Positions 5,025 to 7,685 of a stretch of 7,685 nt of DNA are shown here, piece after piece. A program made the translations under genes and the position numbers. Within the stretch, counting starts at the first letter, position 1. The number at the start of each line of letters is the position of its first letter. The notes beneath the pieces are model-generated. The model saw nothing but the letters and a program-made list of their open reading frames with translations. It did not search any database and was not told where the DNA came from. This stretch comes from Clostridiales bacterium (lineage in GTDB: Bacteria; Bacillota; Clostridia; Oscillospirales; Butyricicoccaceae), in contig JAHZFK010000070.1 in the NCBI GenBank assembly GCA_019421385.1, forward strand, positions 1 to 7,685. The letters are read 5' to 3'.

Positions 5025-7223
5025 ACCCTCATGCCGTCCGCAGCGCGGACAGGTTTCTCCGATGATACCGGTGTAGCCACAAACCGGATCGCGGTCGATC
5101 GGATGGTTGATCGCACCATAACCGATACCGGCCTCCTTCATCGCACGGACGACTGCCTCAAACGCTTCCAGATTCTGCGTCGGGTCACCGTCCAGCTCAA
5201 TATAGCTGATATGTCCGCCATTGGTCAGTTCATGATACGGTGCTTCGCGCACGATTTTGTCAAACGCAGAGATTGGATAATATACCGGAACATGGAAAGA
5301 GTTGGTATAGTAATCCCGGTCGGTCACACCTTCGATAAGGCCATATTTCTCGCGGTCGATCTTGACAAAGCGGCCGGACAAGCCTTCCGCCGGGGTCGCA
5401 ATCAGCGAGAAGTTCAGGCCGTATTTCTCACTCGCCTGATCCATACGCTCCCGCATATGCCCCACGATCTCCAAGCCGAGGTTCTGCGCTTCTTCGCTTT
5501 CACCGTGATGCTTGCCAATCAGCGCCTTGAGCGTTTCCGCAAGACCGATAAAGCCCAGCGTCAGCGTGCCGTGCTTGAGCACATCACCCACCGGATCATC
5601 CGGGCCGAGCTTATCCGAATCGATCCAGACGCCCTCGCCCATCAGGAACGGATAATTGCGCACCTTCTTGGCCGACTGAATGCGGAATCGCGCCAACAGC
5701 TGGTCAATGACCAGATCAATCTTACGATCCAAATCCTCAAAGAACCAATCCAAATCGCCATGGCTGCGAATGGCAATACGCGGCAAATTGATCGAGGTAA
5801 ACGACAGGTTGCCGCGGCCGTTCACAATTTCACGGGTCGGGTCAAAGTGGTTGCCAATGACGCGCGTGCGGCATCCCATGTAGGCACATTCGGTTTCCGG
5901 ATGCCCTGGCTTGTAATACTGCTTATTGAACGGAGCATCCAGGAAAGAGAAGTTCGGGAACATACGCTTGGCCGATACACGGCAGGCCAGTTTGAACAAA
6001 TCGTAGTTCGGCTCCCCTTCGTTATAGTTGACGCCCTCTTTGACCTTGAAAATATGAATCGGGAAGATCGGCGTTTCTCCGTTGCCCAAGCCGGCCTCGG
6101 TCGCGAGCAGCAGCTGCTCGATCGCCAACCGCCCTTCGGGCGAGGTATCCGTGCCGTAGTTGAGCGAGGAGAATGGAATCTGTGCACCTGCACGCGAATG
6201 CATGGTGTTCAGGTTATGTACCAACGCCTCCATCGCCTGATACGCGCTCTTGCGCGTTTCCTTGTCCGCATACTTACGGGCAAAGCGCATACATTTCTGT
6301 ACCGCCTGCTCGTCCAGTGTTTCACTGAGCGCCGCTGCCATCGCCTCATCATACCCATTGTCGCCGGCAAGGCAAGCCCATTTTCCGGTCTGCTGCTCAA
6401 TACGCTCGGTCAGCGCCTGCGCATCGACTTCGTTATTCTCATCCGCACCGAACACCTCAAGCGCTTTGGCCAGATTGGCGCGGAACAGCATGCGGAAGGT
6501 CTTTCGGATGCCGGGAGCCATCGAATAATCGAAATTCGGCACCGACTGGCCTCCGTGCTGATCGTTCTGATTGGACTGGATGGCAATGCAAGCCAGTGCC
6601 GCATACGAACGAATGTCATTCGGCTCTCGCAGGAAACCATGTCCGGTGGAAAAACCACCATCAAACAGCTTGAGCAAGTCGATCTGGCAGCAGGTCGTCG
6701 TCAGCGTGAGAAAATCCAAATCATGAATATGGATATCCCCTTCCCGGTGCGCCGTAGCATGCGCCGGATCGAGGATAAACATTTCGTAAAACTGCTTTGC
6801 ACCCTCTGAGCCATACTTGAGCATAGTGCCCATGGCTGTATCGCCGTCAATGTTTGCGTTTTCGCGTTTTACGTCGTTTTCCAGTGAAGACTGAAAGGTC
6901 AGATCCTCGTAGACTTTCATCAGCCTAGTGTTCATTTCACGCGCACGGGTACGCTCGTTGCGATACAGAATATACTTCTTTGCCGTGCGGGCATGTCCGC
7001 TTTCGATCAAAACCTTTTCTACTGTATCTTGTATCTGCTCCACCGTGGGGATCTGCTCTCCCACATCGGCTTCGAGCATCTTTTCCACTTGCTCAGCCAG
7101 ACCGCGCGCCATCTCGAAATCCTGCCCACCGGAAGCTTGCGCCGCCCGGAAAATCGCACTGGCAATCTTTTCAATCTCAAAGGGGGCCTTTCGTCCGTCG
7201 CGTTTGAGAATCTGCTGAATCAT
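4890..7223 (-). CDS. nrdD: Anaerobic (class III) ribonucleoside-triphosphate reductase, large chain lacking the glycyl-radical end
   Basis: 777 aa. It reduces ribonucleoside triphosphates to dNTPs under anaerobic conditions by glycyl/thiyl radical chemistry. In order: an ATP-cone allosteric domain (about 1-95; ILKRDGRKAPF near the start); GDIHIHDLD (162-170); the core Cys pair at 178-179 (CCQIDL); the substrate region GLGNGETPIFP (378-388); the second Cys loop CAYMGCR (C446, C451); and near the end a zinc-type motif with C715, C725 and C728 (VCGYTG...CPRCG). After HEGEGV the usual FERIRR...GY radical segment is missing; a 41-residue tail of unknown origin (PLSKLQK...LQVVKD) replaces it, and the missing segment is the next ORF. 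ATG7223 is chosen because the ATP-cone homology begins there and AGAGGG lies 10 nt upstream; in-frame starts at 7244 and 7265 are less likely. First gene of the operon, under the promoter at 7325-7353 and the NrdR sites. Confidence 0.95.
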   Translation of the reverse strand: MIQQILKRDGRKAPFEIEKIASAIFRAAQASGGQDFEMARGLAEQVEKMLEADVGEQIPTVEQIQDTVEKVLIESGHARTAKKYILYRNERTRAREMNTRLMKVYEDLTFQSSLENDVKRENANIDGDTAMGTMLKYGSEGAKQFYEMFILDPAHATAHREGDIHIHDLDFLTLTTTCCQIDLLKLFDGGFSTGHGFLREPNDIRSYAALACIAIQSNQNDQHGGQSVPNFDYSMAPGIRKTFRMLFRANLAKALEVFGADENNEVDAQALTERIEQQTGKWACLAGDNGYDEAMAAALSETLDEQAVQKCMRFARKYADKETRKSAYQAMEALVHNLNTMHSRAGAQIPFSSLNYGTDTSPEGRLAIEQLLLATEAGLGNGETPIFPIHIFKVKEGVNYNEGEPNYDLFKLACRVSAKRMFPNFSFLDAPFNKQYYKPGHPETECAYMGCRTRVIGNHFDPTREIVNGRGNLSFTSINLPRIAIRSHGDLDWFFEDLDRKIDLVIDQLLARFRIQSAKKVRNYPFLMGEGVWIDSDKLGPDDPVGDVLKHGTLTLGFIGLAETLKALIGKHHGESEEAQNLGLEIVGHMRERMDQASEKYGLNFSLIATPAEGLSGRFVKIDREKYGLIEGVTDRDYYTNSFHVPVYYPISAFDKIVREAPYHELTNGGHISYIELDGDPTQNLEAFEAVVRAMKEAGIGYGAINHPIDRDPVCGYTGIIGETCPRCGRHEGEGVPLSKLQKLGLYKHLNSMTLGYHGDPAEEADRLPNTLQVVKD

Positions 7224-7265
7224 AAATCCGTTTCCCTCTCTCATACAAAAACCGCCTTGCGGCAA

Positions 7266-7313
7266 TCACAAAATTTCGTAGATTGTTCTGCATTTTCGCA
7301 CCATATCTTGTGC
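7266..7313 (-). promoter_or_regulatory. Tandem NrdR operator of the nrd operon
   Basis: Box 1 at 7298-7313 (plus GCACCATATCTTGTGC) matches the remembered NrdR consensus acaCwAtATaTwGtgt at 12 of 16 positions. Box 2 at 7266-7281 (plus TCACAAAATTTCGTAG) matches at about 10 of 16. They are 32 bp apart start to start with a 16-bp linker, the spacing expected for tandem NrdR boxes, and both lie just downstream of the predicted start near 7318, where a bound repressor would block early transcription. NrdR is the ATP/dATP-sensing repressor of ribonucleotide reductase genes; its gene is not in this window. Confidence 0.65.
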
Positions 7314-7324
7314 CTATGCTATAT

Positions 7325-7353
7325 ATTTTACCGCTCCTGCAACGGCCTGTCAA
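7325..7353 (-). promoter_or_regulatory. Promoter of nrdD-small ORF-nrdG
   Basis: On the minus strand: -35 TTGACA (7353-7348, full consensus), 17-bp spacer and -10 TAAAAT (7330-7325, 5 of 6). The predicted start near 7318 gives a leader of about 95 nt before nrdD. Confidence 0.85.
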
Positions 7354-7434
7354 GGGGAAACGGGCTTTTTGGAAGAATTGTAGGAATCGAAATATTTTTC
7401 TTGTTGCTTTCTCTGAAATTTTGTTTTTTTCTAC

Positions 7435-7517
7435 TGTGGACAATGTGGAAAAGGCCTTGTGGATAACAGATTGCCTGTGGAAAAGCCTGTGTCTATCCTG
7501 TTGACATCTGTGGAAAA
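7435..7517. promoter_or_regulatory. Cluster of five DnaA boxes beside an AT-rich tract
   Basis: The plus strand has TGTGGACAA (7435-7443), TGTGGAAAA (7444-7452), TGTGGATAA (7458-7466), TGTGGAAAA (7476-7484) and TGTGGAAAA (7509-7517). The third is the exact complement of the DnaA box TTATCCACA; the others differ at one position. All five point the same way and the first two abut. An AT-rich stretch (about 7388-7432) separates them from the nrdD promoter. This is likely a DnaA-binding control or titration site. Origin function is possible but unsupported, since no dnaA, dnaN or rpmH is present. Confidence 0.7.
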
Positions 7518-7542
7518 TCTATTTTTCTATTTTTTTGCAGCA

Positions 7543-7558
7543 ACACAAGATATAGTGT
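7543..7558. promoter_or_regulatory. Distal NrdR-like box
   Basis: ACACAAGATATAGTGT fits the remembered NrdR consensus at 15 of 16 positions, better than either box at the promoter. It shares CACAAGATAT-GTG with box 1 in the opposite orientation and lies about 190 bp upstream of the nrdD -35. No convincing partner box is seen at 31-32 bp on either side, and no gene starts to its right within the window. Confidence 0.55.
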
Positions 7559-7594
7559 AGTTGAGATTTCGCTTCTTGTGTGCTACGCAGCCAG

Positions 7595-7628
7595 AAATAA
7601 GAAAGAAGACCGCAGCAATGCTGCGATC
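7595..7628 (-). terminator. Second hairpin of a tandem terminator for a gene to the right
   Basis: CGCAGC (7611-7616), loop AAT and GCTGCG (7620-7625) form a 6-bp stem, extendable past a mismatch by GA/TC. On the minus strand it is followed by the T-rich TCTTCTTTCTTATT. A weaker T stretch (CCTTTTCCC) follows on plus, so the direction is not certain. Confidence 0.45.
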
Positions 7629-7639
7629 CTTTTCCCTCC

Positions 7640-7674
7640 AGAAACAGAAAAGCAGCAACCGAAGTTGCTGCTTT
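7640..7674 (-). terminator. Hairpin terminator with a stable TTCG loop, probably of a gene right of the window
   Basis: AAAGCAGCAAC (7649-7659) pairs with GTTGCTGCTTT (7664-7674). On the minus strand the loop is TTCG closed by C-G, the extra-stable tetraloop, and TTTTCTGTTT follows the stem. It probably ends a leftward gene whose coding part begins beyond 7685. Confidence 0.65.
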
Positions 7675-7685
7675 CGAGATGTGCG

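Noticed and set aside
4812..6809. A 2-kb open frame on the plus strand antisense to nrdD and the small ORF
   Set aside because: It mirrors codon bias of nrdD on the opposite strand; its translation matches no family I know, it has no ribosome site, and it crosses the nrdD/small ORF boundary.
7388..7558. Chromosomal replication origin
   Set aside because: Box density and the AT-rich flank are suggestive, but no dnaA, dnaN, rpmH or other origin neighbours are present and the region lies directly in front of nrdD. Kept as a DnaA-box cluster.
7501..7630. Small plus-strand RNA from TTGACA at 7501 to the hairpin at 7611-7625
   Set aside because: The -35 is perfect but no good -10 lies at 16-18 bp, and the hairpin's better T tract is on the minus strand.

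Overview
The window looks like a chromosomal stretch of an anaerobic, fairly GC-rich member of the Clostridia. An Oscillospirales/Ruminococcaceae-type gut bacterium fits best, but this is inference from gene style and no marker fixes the genus. The reasons are an oxygen-sensitive class III ribonucleotide reductase, strong AGGAGG-type ribosome sites, tight operons with ATGA/TGATG overlaps, TTGNNN-17-TATNNT promoters and clean hairpin-plus-U terminators. I see no phage, IS element, CRISPR array or defence genes.

Layout, plus strand, 1-3544: the 3' part of a tRNA-Gly(GCC) and its terminator; a 130-bp gene-free patch packed with three palindromes; tcdA with its own promoter; then tsaE-tsaB-upp from a second promoter, with a strong extra promoter-like site inside tsaB that could serve upp alone; a terminator; and a RimJ/RimL-like GNAT acetyltransferase. 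tcdA, tsaE and tsaB act in one pathway: TsaB and TsaE help build t6A37 on ANN-decoding tRNAs, and TcdA cyclises it to ct6A. upp is uracil salvage and sits where many Firmicutes carry rimI and tsaD.

Minus strand, 7685-3600: a 460-bp control region, nrdD, a 61-residue ORF, nrdG, a terminator, and greA. The plus and minus blocks converge on a shared bidirectional terminator at 3561-3595.

The most notable feature is in the nrd operon. The long NrdD protein (777 aa) has the ATP cone, the catalytic core and most of the zinc motif, but lacks the C-terminal glycyl-radical segment. That segment (RRITGYL...RVKH) is encoded by a separate small ORF, with its own start and ribosome site, between nrdD and nrdG. 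The split lies at a 9-bp direct repeat in the same reading phase in both genes; joining the two copies would recreate a conventional single-chain NrdD. The working model is a two-chain class III reductase in which NrdG places the radical on Gly25 of the small subunit.

The nrdD control region has a near-perfect promoter, a tandem NrdR operator just downstream of the predicted start, a third and stronger NrdR-like box 230 bp further upstream, and between them five same-direction DnaA boxes next to an AT-rich tract. This suggests dNTP synthesis is coupled both to nucleotide pools (NrdR) and to replication initiation (DnaA).
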